Positions 31,188 through 38,961 of a stretch of 64,000 bases of DNA are shown piece after piece. The position numbers and the translations under genes are program-made. The notes below the pieces were generated by a model. It did no database searches. It saw only the letters and a list, made by a program, of their open reading frames with translations, and was not told where the DNA came from. The DNA lies in assembly GCF_001953175.1 (NCBI RefSeq), contig NZ_CP018258.1, positions 1,764,210-1,828,209 of the forward strand, read 5' to 3'. The DNA is from Dehalogenimonas formicexedens. GTDB taxonomy: Bacteria; Chloroflexota; Dehalococcoidia; Dehalococcoidales; Dehalococcoidaceae. Every line of letters starts with the position of its first letter. The first letter of the stretch is position 1.

Positions 31188-31654
31188 CGCTTGTCACCGA
31201 ACTTCAGAGCCAATTTGTCCATCATCTTATGATAGCGTTTGCCGTGAGAGGTTACATTCATTGTCCTGGCCTTGTCCCCCGCATAGGCAAGGTCGATCCT
31301 CAAATGGTCGTCCGGCCACAGGGTTTCCGCCCGGTCGGCCCACTCGATGACGGTGACCCCGTCGCCGTAAAGGTAATCGTCAAGCCCGAGGTCGCTTATC
31401 TCGGGCATTTTCTCCAGGCGGTACAGATCTACGTGGTACATCGTTAGACGCCCTTCCAGTTCCCGCGCCAGGACAAACGTCGGGCTCATGACGCTGCCGG
31501 TCACCCCCAGCCCCCTGGCCATCCCCTGCACCAGTGTGGTTTTGCCCGCCCCCAGCGGCCCGGCCAATAGTATGACGTCGCCGGCTTTAAGCTCTTTGCC
31601 GATAGCCTCGCCGAAGCGGCGGGTCACCACGGCGGATTTCGATTCAAAAATCAT
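31184..31654 (-). CDS. tsaE: tRNA threonylcarbamoyladenosine biosynthesis ATPase TsaE
   Basis: A 156-residue TsaE (YjeE) ATPase, part of the TsaB-TsaD-TsaE complex that completes t6A synthesis. The P-loop is GPLGAGKTTLVQG, followed by SPTFVLARE and a Walker-B-like VIEWADR. Overlap with tsaB by four bases shows coupling. AAGGAC precedes the ATG. It opens the tsaE-tsaB/HAD-ndk run. Confidence 0.95.
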   Translation of the reverse strand: MIFESKSAVVTRRFGEAIGKELKAGDVILLAGPLGAGKTTLVQGMARGLGVTGSVMSPTFVLARELEGRLTMYHVDLYRLEKMPEISDLGLDDYLYGDGVTVIEWADRAETLWPDDHLRIDLAYAGDKARTMNVTSHGKRYHKMMDKLALKFGDKR

Positions 31655-31682
31655 AAGTCCTTAATTCTACCTGATAACGCAG

Positions 31683-31705
31683 GGGCGGGTCACATTGACC
31701 CGCCC
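31683..31705. terminator. Perfect inverted repeat between thiL and tsaE
   Basis: GGGCGGGTCA (31683-31692) and TGACCCGCCC (31696-31705) with a three-base CAT loop. No T-run follows on the minus strand, so it may be a processing or REP-like element instead of an intrinsic terminator. Confidence 0.5.
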
Positions 31706-31732
31706 TTCTCCACGGCTGATGCCTTTTTATCC

Positions 31733-32719
31733 TTAGAAATGATGCCAGCCGCCGTTTTCAACGGGAATCAACTTCCCATCGCTGCCGACGACTTCCAACT
31801 TGCCGGCGCCGCGGGTGACCTCGCCGATGATGGTGATGGGACAGCAGGCTTCAGCGGCGACCTTTTCAATGGCTTCCTTCTTGCCGGTAAACAGCAGTTC
31901 GTAATCTTCACCGCCGGTCAGGGCCAAATCAAGCCCTTCGAACCCCAGGACAGCCACGGAAGGATGAACCGGGATGCGCGCCGCTTCAATCCTGGCGCCC
32001 GCCCTGCTCATTTCCAGGATGTGTCCCAGGTCGGCAACGAGGCCGTCGGAAACATCCATGCCGCAGCGGATGCCGTTTTTGACCAGGATTCGGCCGACGT
32101 CGATCCTCGGCTGTGGATACCAGAAAGCCTTTTCCAGGGCTTCGGCATCGATGCGCGCCGCGTGGAGCGAGCCGGCGAGCGTTCTGAGTCCGCCCGCCGC
32201 CGCCCCGAGCCTGCCGGTGACGGCGATCAAATCGCCCTTTTTTGCCTTCGACCTCAACAGCGCCTTGCCCCGGGCCGGCACTTCGCCGATAACGGTGGTG
32301 TGAACGGCGATCTCGGAAGCCCGGGAGATATTGCCGCCGGCGATGATTGTGCCGGATTCGCGGGCGGCTTCGAGCATCCCCCGGTAAAGCCTGAGCACGT
32401 CTTCGACCTCGGTGTTCAAGGGAATAGCCAGTGAAACCAGGGCGTAATTGGGCGTCCCGCCCATCGCGGCGATGTCTGAAAGGTTTATCGCCAGGGCTTT
32501 CCAGCCCAGGGCGTTCCAATCGAGAAAACTCTTTTTGAAATGGACGTCTTCGACGAGGCAATCGGTGGTGGCCACCTGGTAGCGGCTGCGTGTCCTGATC
32601 AACGCCGCGTCGTCGCCAATGCCGGAGACCAGCGCGTTCCACTCCCCCGGTTTAACTTTGTTGATCTCGGCGATGATGCGGTCGATGAGGGCAAATTCGC
32701 CCGATTTAGAGGCTTTCAT
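31733..32719 (-). CDS. thiL: Thiamine-monophosphate kinase
   Basis: A 328-residue ThiL that phosphorylates thiamine monophosphate to thiamine diphosphate. It starts with KSGEFALIDRI, then GIGDDAALI, TTDCLVEDVHF, NLSDIAAMGG and GMDVSDGLVADLGHI metal/nucleotide-binding motifs, and LTGGEDYELLFT. The true start is fixed at the ATG at 32719 by a TGTGCTATAAT seven bases upstream: the mRNA is probably leaderless, so a longer frame to 32803 is ignored. Confidence 0.94.
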   Translation of the reverse strand: MKASKSGEFALIDRIIAEINKVKPGEWNALVSGIGDDAALIRTRSRYQVATTDCLVEDVHFKKSFLDWNALGWKALAINLSDIAAMGGTPNYALVSLAIPLNTEVEDVLRLYRGMLEAARESGTIIAGGNISRASEIAVHTTVIGEVPARGKALLRSKAKKGDLIAVTGRLGAAAGGLRTLAGSLHAARIDAEALEKAFWYPQPRIDVGRILVKNGIRCGMDVSDGLVADLGHILEMSRAGARIEAARIPVHPSVAVLGFEGLDLALTGGEDYELLFTGKKEAIEKVAAEACCPITIIGEVTRGAGKLEVVGSDGKLIPVENGGWHHF

Positions 32720-32726
32720 ACCCGAA

Positions 32727-32735
32727 ATTATAGCA
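32727..32735 (-). promoter_or_regulatory. Extended -10 element giving leaderless thiL
   Basis: TGTGCTATAAT, with TATAAT at 32732-32727, is followed after exactly seven bases by the thiL ATG (32719). No ribosome binding site precedes the ATG. The same TGTGCTATAAT occurs in the repeated cassettes at 37.8, 47.5 and 61.45 kb. Confidence 0.6.
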
Positions 32736-32821
32736 CACCGTGTAACGAATCCAGCTGTTGCCGGTAACCAAAAACGTAAAGTCGAGGCCCTCCCTTTCTT
32801 CATCGTCCGGCAATAACTAAT

Positions 32822-32853
32822 AAAAAACGCGGCGATGGGCGATCGCCGCGTTT
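32822..32853 (-). terminator. Rho-independent terminator after the serpin gene
   Basis: AACGCGGCGAT (32826-32836) and ATCGCCGCGTT (32842-32852) form an 11-bp stem with a five-base loop; the minus strand continues into TTTTT-ATTAG. Confidence 0.85.
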
Positions 32854-32873
32854 ATGTTCATCGACGGACCGGT

Positions 32874-34166
32874 CTAAGAGGGATCCGCCACCCGCCCGGT
32901 GAAGATGATGGCGCCGGTGGCGATGTCGCGGATAAGGAAAATGAAGGGATGGTCCAGGGTTACGGTTGCTTGTTCGACCGGAGCCGAGGTCGTGCCGACA
33001 ACGACGCCGCTGGCTGCCGCAGCCTCGGTGCCAGCCTCGTCGACCGAGATAAAAGCCTTGTGAACGACGTCCTGGATATGCAGGTCGGTCTTGCCGTCCA
33101 TCCCTGAGAAATCGGCTTTATCACTGAAAGCGATGGGCATGCCCAGGGTGGACAAAGCAGACTTCAAGCCGAAACTGGAATCGAATTCGAATTTCGGCAT
33201 GGTCAGGTTCACAGATGTGGGCTTGAGGCTGTTCAACATCAAGCGAATCTCGTCCCCGTTGAGGTGCTGTTCGAATTGGCTGAAGTTGTCTTTATCGGGC
33301 AGGATGATCAACATTGAAAGCTCTCCGCCATCGTATTTGAGTTCCACTGCCTGATAACCCGTGGGGAAGAACGAACTCAAAGCAAGGTTGCCGGAGGTGT
33401 AGCCCATGGTAGCAGTTTGGCGCATCATGGGCACGATGACTTTCTGCCCGTTCGGCAGGAAGAAAGAGCCATCTGAAGTAAGAGCTTTGTCAAAGGGATT
33501 CAACCACCCACCGTTGAAATAGACGGCGTTGGTCAGCACCAGGCGGGTCAGTTCGTTGATCGAACCCTGGGGAATGAGATCCTTGATCCGCTGCCCGGTC
33601 TCTTTTGCTACCCAGGCGTTGATCGTCTTGCGCGATTCTTCCGGCGACTTGATGAAATCCAGTATCCTGAGACCGGCGCCGTAATTCTGGGCCAGGAGAT
33701 CGAGATAGTCCGCCTTGAAACTGAAGTCCTTCTGTCCCCAAATGGCATTGACCACTTTGAGTACGAATGGCTCCTCGTCCTTGCCTTTGGCGCCCTGGCC
33801 CCTCGAAGCCAGAGCGGCGTCAAGGTAGTTGAAAGCCGCGTGGAGATCCGCTTGAGCCAGGTTGAAGCTCAACGCCTCGGCCATTTGACGTTCCGTTTCG
33901 GTGCGGGCGCCGCCCCAGGTCATGGCCAGGGCTTCGGAGATGCTGTAGGGTGAATAAAAAAGGTTGCCATCCTGTTCTTTAAGAACCTGGTAAAGCGCCA
34001 TGGCGAAATCGGTGTTGCCGTCAACCAATGCGGCGACATCCGCCTGCGATGCGTTAGATACCAGCCTGGCTTTGTCCGACTTGAGTTCCTCGCCGTAAGT
34101 TGTCTTGGAGCAGCCGGAGAATAACATCGCCGCCGCTAAAATGATGGGTACAGCAAATTTCTTCAT
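32874..34166 (-). CDS. Serpin family lipoprotein (inhibitory type)
   Basis: A 430-residue serpin anchored by a lipoprotein signal (MKKFAVPIILAAAMLFSGC). The body shows serpin landmarks (FYSPYSISEALAMTWGGARTETERQM; LVLTNAVYFNGGWLNPFD; DHPFIFLIRDIATGAIIFTGRV). The hinge of the reactive loop reads DEAGTEAAAASGVVV, which meets the consensus of inhibitory serpins (G at P15, T at P14, small residues P12-P9). By counting from this hinge the cleavage pair falls near TT-SAP, suggesting an elastase- or subtilisin-like protease target. It probably faces the outside. Confidence 0.93.
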   Translation of the reverse strand: MKKFAVPIILAAAMLFSGCSKTTYGEELKSDKARLVSNASQADVAALVDGNTDFAMALYQVLKEQDGNLFYSPYSISEALAMTWGGARTETERQMAEALSFNLAQADLHAAFNYLDAALASRGQGAKGKDEEPFVLKVVNAIWGQKDFSFKADYLDLLAQNYGAGLRILDFIKSPEESRKTINAWVAKETGQRIKDLIPQGSINELTRLVLTNAVYFNGGWLNPFDKALTSDGSFFLPNGQKVIVPMMRQTATMGYTSGNLALSSFFPTGYQAVELKYDGGELSMLIILPDKDNFSQFEQHLNGDEIRLMLNSLKPTSVNLTMPKFEFDSSFGLKSALSTLGMPIAFSDKADFSGMDGKTDLHIQDVVHKAFISVDEAGTEAAAASGVVVGTTSAPVEQATVTLDHPFIFLIRDIATGAIIFTGRVADPS

Positions 34167-34337
34167 CGTCGTCTCATTAGACCAATACTACTTCAATATC
34201 CGCTGATCTCTATAACGAATTTGAGAAGAGAAAGATATGAAAACGGGAACAAATGACTTCGAATTCGTGGGAGCGGGCGATTAGAAAAGACAGTACCCTG
34301 GCATCGGGACAAGTTTGGAAATTGGGGAGATGACTTG

Positions 34338-34547
34338 TTACCAGTCGTCAGTTGCAGTTTCTGATTTAGTGGATTCCGCTGGGCTCGGGCATTCGGAAAA
34401 CTTGACCGGAGCGTCTGAGCCGTGTGCCTGGATGTAGTCCTGGCATCCGATGACGATTTCATGACTTGCGCGAGGGCACCGGCAGGGGTAATTGTTCCGG
34501 TTACAGGTGTCGCACAGCGGTTTAAGGCCGCCAGCAATAGGTTTCAC
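34338..34547 (-). CDS. Small cysteine-rich protein
   Basis: A 69-residue protein with CDTCNRNNYPCRCPR near the N-terminus and further cysteines (IGCQDY, FSECPS). The arrangement suggests a small zinc- or iron-binding fold. It starts with a GTG seven bases after a perfect GGAGG. It lies alone in the 500-base gap between the serpin and arsR genes on the same strand. I do not recognise a family. It has no signal peptide. Confidence 0.65.
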   Translation of the reverse strand: MKPIAGGLKPLCDTCNRNNYPCRCPRASHEIVIGCQDYIQAHGSDAPVKFSECPSPAESTKSETATDDW

Positions 34548-34670
34548 AGAGTTACCTCCGGGCTAACAGCCCGAGACTTTGCTTGAGTGGGATTATAGGG
34601 CTGAAAATCCGGTTTAGCAAGCACTTTTTTAGTTATGTCTAGTAAATACTAGATAATGACCGGGTCACTC

Positions 34671-35045
34671 TTAACACACGCCGGACTGCTGTGACGGCGT
34701 TCCATCAGCGGGCGGGCAAAGCCTCTGGCTCACCGCCAGGCGTTTTAGGTCTTTGTCCGCGGCGGGATTGCCGCCCAAAGCTTCCCCGACCGCCTTCACG
34801 ACGAGGCTGCGATAATCCTCTTTCAGCTCGGAGGCCAGGGAGTAGATGATCCAAAGCCCTTCTGACCGCCTGTCGAGGAGACCGGCGTCGTAGAGTTGAC
34901 TGAGACTTCTGGAGGCGCGGGTTTGCGAAATCCCGAGAACCTGTACCACCTCACATACGCAGCATTCTCTATGGATCAGGAGGTTGAGAACGCGGAGCCG
35001 GGTCTCATCTGACAAAGCTTTAAAAACTTTAATCAAATCTCTCAT
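34671..35045 (-). CDS. ArsR family transcriptional regulator
   Basis: A 124-residue winged-helix repressor. VFKALSDETRLRVLNLLIHRECCVCEVVQVLGISQTRASRSLSQLYDAGLLDRR covers the helix-turn-helix, with an ECCVCE motif in the helix that resembles the arsenite-binding (CxC) site of ArsR-type sensors. A C-terminal extension has two more cysteines (RLCPP, SGVC). It likely senses a thiophilic metal or metalloid. It follows the RdhC-like operon on the same strand with its own upstream gap, which contains a likely operator. Confidence 0.9.
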   Translation of the reverse strand: MRDLIKVFKALSDETRLRVLNLLIHRECCVCEVVQVLGISQTRASRSLSQLYDAGLLDRRSEGLWIIYSLASELKEDYRSLVVKAVGEALGGNPAADKDLKRLAVSQRLCPPADGTPSQQSGVC

Positions 35046-35059
35046 CTCAAACCTTCAAG

Positions 35060-35085
35060 CCCATGCGAATATGTGCATATGGTAA
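35060..35085 (-). promoter_or_regulatory. Candidate ArsR operator
   Basis: The gap between arsR and the small membrane gene carries ATGCGAATATGTGCATATG, an imperfect dyad (ATGC...GCAT around AATATGT) of the kind bound by ArsR/SmtB repressors. It stands upstream of the arsR start, consistent with self-control. Confidence 0.4.
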
Positions 35086-35129
35086 CGTGATGAAGCGGCG
35101 AGGTCAAGAAGCAAACCCGCGAAACGTTA

Positions 35130-35252
35130 TTAAAGCGCGGCCACTTTAACGGCAATCACCACAAGCACCATTACCGCGGCTGTGACCACCAGGGCGGTCA
35201 CGAAGAAGTTGGAGAACGCCCCGGGTTTTTTTGGGGTCTGATTCGCTGCCAT
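35130..35252 (-). CDS. 40-residue single-helix membrane peptide
   Basis: A small frame overlapping the 3' end of the RdhC-like gene: MAANQTPKKPGAFSNFF, then one strongly hydrophobic helix (VTALVVTAAVMVLVVIAVKVAAL). A GAAAGGGGG sits eight bases before its ATG, inside the preceding gene, so it is probably translated by coupling. Small membrane partners are common in electron-transfer complexes; a role with the RdhC-like protein is inference. No family recognised. Confidence 0.6.
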   Translation of the reverse strand: MAANQTPKKPGAFSNFFVTALVVTAAVMVLVVIAVKVAAL

Positions 35253-36421
35253 ATGCCGACAACCCCCTTTCTCATTTTCAGGATGAGTTCCAACACCGCC
35301 CCCACCGGGCAAAGATAATGGCACCAGAAATTGTAGACAAACAACGCCGATACCAACGCAAAGATCATCAACACCCATTGGTCTGTGGTGCCCTTCATGC
35401 TGAAAAGGACGTTCCATGGCTCGAATACCGAAACCGATGGATTCTTCAGCAGCAGCACCAAGAACACCGCGATGAAAAGCAAGACGAAACGGGTGTTATG
35501 AAGTACTTTGAACAACTTAGGACCAGGCCGCGTTTTTTTATCGGTAATCAGGTGGAGGGACTCCTGAACCGCCGAATACGGGCAGAGCCAGAAGCAGTAA
35601 AAATTCTTCCCGAAAATCACCGTCAATCCTATTACGCCGAAAACCATCAGGTACATGACTAAAAAGGTCTGAAGATGCGGCGCGTAACCCACCAGCCATG
35701 AAGCTATATTGGTCAGGCTCAACGGAATCGAAAGCCAAACTCCCAGGATGATGAATCCGTAGAAGAGCGTTAACAAGCGAGGCCAGGATCTGCCTTTCAA
35801 CACAGGCAAAGTCCTGGCTATCACAGCCAGGGCCATTCCGGCCACCACCAGTATTTCCGGCCAACCAAATTTAAGCGGCTCCCGCGGCCCGCTGTAGGGA
35901 TGGCCCAGGTAGCTGGCAAGGACGAGTCTGCCGTTTCTCACGCCGACCGCCACTCCGTTGCTGGATACGGTGGAACCTGTGGCCGCATCGATATCGCTGT
36001 CCAGCAGCAGCGGCTCGGAATACGACCTCCCGATATACTGATTGAAAAATTTATCCTTGAACAGGACTTTCCACCAGGGCATGTCCTCATGATGGCGGGG
36101 GACGTTGACCGCAGTGATTGTGCCGTCAAGCGTCCAGTTGACTAACACCGACATCGGTCCGCCGTACCCCGGCCCTTCGGCGGCGGTAATATATCCGACC
36201 GGATTTCCGGAGGCATCGCGCGCCTGGTACAAAATGGCGCCCCCGGAGGTCTTCAACGAGGTGAACGACGATGCGGCGGGCATCGCATCTTTGAGGAAAG
36301 GCTCGTAACCGGAATGGCCTTCGCCATATTGGCCGAAAATGGCGGCGCCAATCAGAACGACCAATATAATCAAAACCAGAATGGAGCTGGTTTTTATTCT
36401 CCCTAATTTGAACGCCGCCAC
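35198..36421 (-). CDS. NosR/RdhC (PceC)-like membrane flavoprotein
   Basis: A 407-residue protein. Residues 14-32 are a membrane helix; 60-175 a periplasm-facing FMN-binding domain with TGSTVSS, the site where NosR/RdhC proteins hold FMN on a threonine (about T151); then about five more helices with two CX3CP motifs on the cytoplasmic side (CFWLCP at 276-281, CHYLCP at 367-372). Unlike NosR, no terminal 4Fe-4S ferredoxin domain follows, so it is closer to PceC/RdhC, proposed to pass electrons in organohalide respiration. It is upstream of a small membrane peptide and an ArsR regulator, not next to rdhA. Confidence 0.88.
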   Translation of the reverse strand: MAAFKLGRIKTSSILVLIILVVLIGAAIFGQYGEGHSGYEPFLKDAMPAASSFTSLKTSGGAILYQARDASGNPVGYITAAEGPGYGGPMSVLVNWTLDGTITAVNVPRHHEDMPWWKVLFKDKFFNQYIGRSYSEPLLLDSDIDAATGSTVSSNGVAVGVRNGRLVLASYLGHPYSGPREPLKFGWPEILVVAGMALAVIARTLPVLKGRSWPRLLTLFYGFIILGVWLSIPLSLTNIASWLVGYAPHLQTFLVMYLMVFGVIGLTVIFGKNFYCFWLCPYSAVQESLHLITDKKTRPGPKLFKVLHNTRFVLLFIAVFLVLLLKNPSVSVFEPWNVLFSMKGTTDQWVLMIFALVSALFVYNFWCHYLCPVGAVLELILKMRKGVVGIWQRIRPQKNPGRSPTSS

Positions 36422-36513
36422 AAAACTCCGTTTTAAGGCCGATTTATCGCAGGCTGGTCATTTCGACTCAGGTCGGAAAATCCGCTTTCGACACTTGAGC
36501 CGACAGTAATAAC

Positions 36514-36590
36514 TGGTACCCCTGGCGCGATTCGAACGCGCGACACGCGGTTTAGGAAACCGCTGCTCTATCCAACTGAGCTACAGGGGC
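36514..36590 (-). tRNA. tRNA-Arg (CCT anticodon)
   Basis: On the minus strand the cloverleaf is complete: acceptor GCCCCTG pairs with CAGGGGT (first pair G-T), anticodon stem GCGGT/ACCGC with loop TTCCTAA gives CCT (codon AGG), T arm GCGCG-TTCGAAT-CGCGC. Discriminator A and CCA are encoded. Confidence 0.95.
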
Positions 36591-36709
36591 ACGGTTCACG
36601 ATTATATCAATAAAGCGGCATGCCTGTGAACTGGGTAATACCAGGGCGCAAAGCAAGAACCGACTTGTGTCGAGATTCAGATGTATAAATTTTAACCGGG
36701 GCTCCAGGA

Positions 36710-37705
36710 TTACCTGGCTTTTTTGGACTGCGTGGCGGCCAAAACGGCGATTTGCTGCCGGTTTTTCAATTCAAGCTTTTGAAGGATGTTTTTAATATGG
36801 ACCTTAACGGTGTGCTCGGAAATAAATAACTGACTGGCTAGTTCCTTGTTCGTTGCCCCTTTTGAGACCAATTCGGCGATTTCCAACTCCCGCTTGGATA
36901 AGATGGCGGCGATATCCGGATAAGTTTCGGGCTGGTCAGGCTCACGCGAGGGGGAGTGCGATTGTTTTTCGAGAAACTCAATCGAGGTCTTGACCTGTTC
37001 GGGGCTGTCGATGAACCTGGTAAGCACTTCCTTTATGAACCGGCTGTTGGGAACGATTACGCACTGGCTGTCCGGGGTAAGAATCTCAACGTTCTGCCAG
37101 TTCAACTTGGAGATGATGCCCTGCAGGCCGTTCTGAAGCTTGATCGATTCTCCGACCCTGATGTGCTGCCACATTGCCAGTTGCAAAGCAGCCGCGTAGT
37201 CCGGGCCGGTGTCTCTCAAGGCCAGGACCAGGAGTATCGAAATGACCGCAATGAAGATCAGCAGCGGATTTGTCTCCGCGCCCCAAACCAGAAGCAGTAA
37301 CAAAACGGTCACGATCACGATTACGATAAACAATGCAACCCGGATAGCCCGGGTCGCCCCGGGAAGATTCAAGCGGCCGCCGAGGAAGCCCGCCAGGCTT
37401 TGAAGAATATTGAGCGCTGTCAGCATTACCGCGATGATGGTAAGTGATAAAAGGGTGTTCGGCGGCGCCTGGCCCCATCCGCCGGACCACGGAGACACCA
37501 GCAGCCCGGCGTAGGCGCTGATCAGCAGGACAATGATAATCGCCGATCGCCTGATGCCTGAGTAGATACTCGTGAAAGGCGTCGCAGTTTGCTTTTTGGT
37601 CCAGGGTTCGATCTTATCGAGCGCGAACCTGAGTAGCAACCACAAAGCTACCGCGCTGAAAATAAAGACAGCGATGGGCACAACCAGCTCGACTAAGATT
37701 CGCAT
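36710..37705 (-). CDS. MscS-type channel fused to LuxR DNA-binding domain
   Basis: A 331-residue protein with two unrelated known parts in one frame. Residues 1-165 have five membrane helices; 166-232 match the MscS pore-lining helix and beta domain (LRDTGPDYAAALQLAMWQHIRVGESIKLQNGLQGIISKLNWQNVEILT, VIVPNSRF). After a 35-residue polar linker, residues 268-326 are a LuxR/GerE helix-turn-helix (LSKRELEIAELVSKGATNKELA, ISEHTVKVHIKNILQKL). A membrane-bound, possibly tension-gated transcription factor is the obvious inference. TGGTATAAT lies upstream and CCGGAG precedes the ATG. It is alone in its unit. Confidence 0.88.
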   Translation of the reverse strand: MRILVELVVPIAVFIFSAVALWLLLRFALDKIEPWTKKQTATPFTSIYSGIRRSAIIIVLLISAYAGLLVSPWSGGWGQAPPNTLLSLTIIAVMLTALNILQSLAGFLGGRLNLPGATRAIRVALFIVIVIVTVLLLLLVWGAETNPLLIFIAVISILLVLALRDTGPDYAAALQLAMWQHIRVGESIKLQNGLQGIISKLNWQNVEILTPDSQCVIVPNSRFIKEVLTRFIDSPEQVKTSIEFLEKQSHSPSREPDQPETYPDIAAILSKRELEIAELVSKGATNKELASQLFISEHTVKVHIKNILQKLELKNRQQIAVLAATQSKKAR

Positions 37706-37796
37706 TTCTCCGGTTACCTTCCGGAAAATTATACCATTACCTTACACAAAGACCCCACGTTTTGGGTTTCCTTCGACCTCTAAAAAATATTTTTGA

Positions 37797-37886
37797 AAAC
37801 GCGCTAAAACGACACGAGCCGCTTGACAATCCCAACGTACACCCGTGCTATAATATGCGCCATGAATGTTAGCACACCTGTACACT
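37797..37886 (+). promoter_or_regulatory. Repeated leaderless promoter cassette, copy 1
   Basis: A conserved block: GACACGAGCCGCTTGACA, 20 bases, then TGCTATAAT (TATAAT at 37849-37854), 7 bases, ATG at 37862 and MNVSTPV coding. Two other copies (47.5 and 61.45 kb) share GTCGT..., GCTTGACA, GTGCTATAAT and the 7-base gap to the start codon. Nothing resembles a ribosome binding site. Confidence 0.7.
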
Positions 37887-38382
37887 CAGGAAGCTATGTT
37901 TTGATGGCAACCTATCGGTCATCGATGCCTGATATAGGTCAGACCGGCGCGCCCGCTTTGCCATTCCCATGCTATTCCGGGATTTCGATCCCGGCTGCCG
38001 GAGATTGTGCCAGGATTCGTTATGGTTCGCTTTCGAAATCAATTCTTGCGATTGAGCCAAAGCTGAATTCCGGTGATTCGTTCCGCAATAAAACTTTGCA
38101 TGGGAAAAAACGAAAAACCAATCTGGCTCATCCGGTTCGCCCTACACGCCTGCCCGGTATGCCAGTCGGGCAACGCGTTGGGCTCACTGGTCAGCCGACC
38201 CGCAACTGCGACTTGCTGCGGCGCGGTATTGGTAGTATTGGAGAATTGGTATTATTGGATTATTGGTATTATTCGGCCTGGGCCGAGGGAATTGTTTCCT
38301 TTGTTTTCGCACTTCGCGACTCAGCCCCTCCGCATTTCAGCCATCGTACCTTCCCGGTGTACTATGGAGAAAAGGAGGAAAC
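37862..38382 (+). repeat. Repeat mosaic / decayed frame downstream of promoter cassette 1
   Basis: A frame opens at 37862 (MNVSTPVHSG) and would run 196 codons to 38452, overlapping the DUF302 start; its sequence has no protein-like composition in the second half. Two blocks recur in the minus-strand region at 61.0-61.25 kb: a GGTGATTCGTTCC...AAAACTTT...GTTCGCCCTAC block (38074-38150) and an ATTGGTAGTATTGGA...ATTGGTATTATT block (38228-38272) followed by a CCTTTGTTTTCGCAC-like segment. Their order is opposite in the other copy. Confidence 0.6.
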
Positions 38383-38763
38383 ATGTACGCTTTTAAAAAG
38401 GAGGCCGCGGGAACTTACGAGGAAACCGTGGCCAGGACGAAGGCTGAGTTAAAAAATGAGGGTTTCGGTGTCATCACTGAAATCGACGTACAGAAGACCG
38501 TCAAAGAAAAACTCGGCGCCGAGTGTGAAAAATACGTCATCCTGGGTGCCTGCAACCCGCCGTTCGCTTATAAAGCCATTATGGCGGAACGGGATATCGG
38601 GCTGTTTATGCCTTGCAACGTGCTTGTTTATGAACATCAGGGCAAGGTCTTCGTAGCCTCGGTCAAACCGACGATGGCAATGAGCATGACCGGCAACAAA
38701 GCCCTGGAGCCCCTCGCCGAGCAGGTGGAGGCGAAGCTAAAAAAGGTAGTCGACAGCGTTTAG
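38383..38763 (+). CDS. DUF302 domain protein
   Basis: A 126-residue protein of the DUF302 family, small soluble proteins with a dimeric alpha/beta fold. Motifs: TYEETVARTKAELKNEGFGVITEIDVQKTVKEKLG, YVILGACNPPFAYKAIMAERDIGLFMPCNVLVYEH and a helical C-terminus. An AAGGAGG six bases before the ATG marks the start. Some DUF302 proteins are associated with sulfur or metal stress; nothing here settles it. The upstream repeat block may supply its promoter. Confidence 0.9.
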   Translation: MYAFKKEAAGTYEETVARTKAELKNEGFGVITEIDVQKTVKEKLGAECEKYVILGACNPPFAYKAIMAERDIGLFMPCNVLVYEHQGKVFVASVKPTMAMSMTGNKALEPLAEQVEAKLKKVVDSV

Positions 38764-38824
38764 ATCGGCTGGCGCCCGTTGCCGTAAAATCCGCTCTTAG
38801 GATATAATGGCGTTTGGTTCAGGC

Positions 38825-38900
38825 GCCAGCGTAGCTCAGTCGGTAGAGCAGCTGTTTCGTAAACAGCAGGTCGGAGGTTCGAGCCCTCTCGCTGGCTCCA
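38825..38900 (+). tRNA. tRNA-Thr (CGT anticodon)
   Basis: Acceptor GCCAGCG pairs with CGCTGGC, D arm GCTC...GAGC, anticodon stem GCTGT/ACAGC with loop TTCGTAA gives CGT (codon ACG), T arm GGAGG-TTCGAGC-CCTCT. CCA is encoded. A TATAAT at about 38803 is its likely promoter. Confidence 0.95.
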
Positions 38901-38961
38901 ATGTTCATCACCGCCGATAACTGATTCCCACCCGAATAAAATAACTCTTCAGGACGATAAG

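Noticed and set aside
37862-38452. 196-codon frame after promoter cassette 1
   Set aside because: It overlaps the well-supported DUF302 start, its second half is repeat DNA, and composition is not protein-like; kept as a repeat, although its leaderless start is convincing.
26891-38900. tRNA-associated integrated element between tRNA genes
   Set aside because: No integrase or duplicated tRNA 3' end was seen; genes between are mainly housekeeping.
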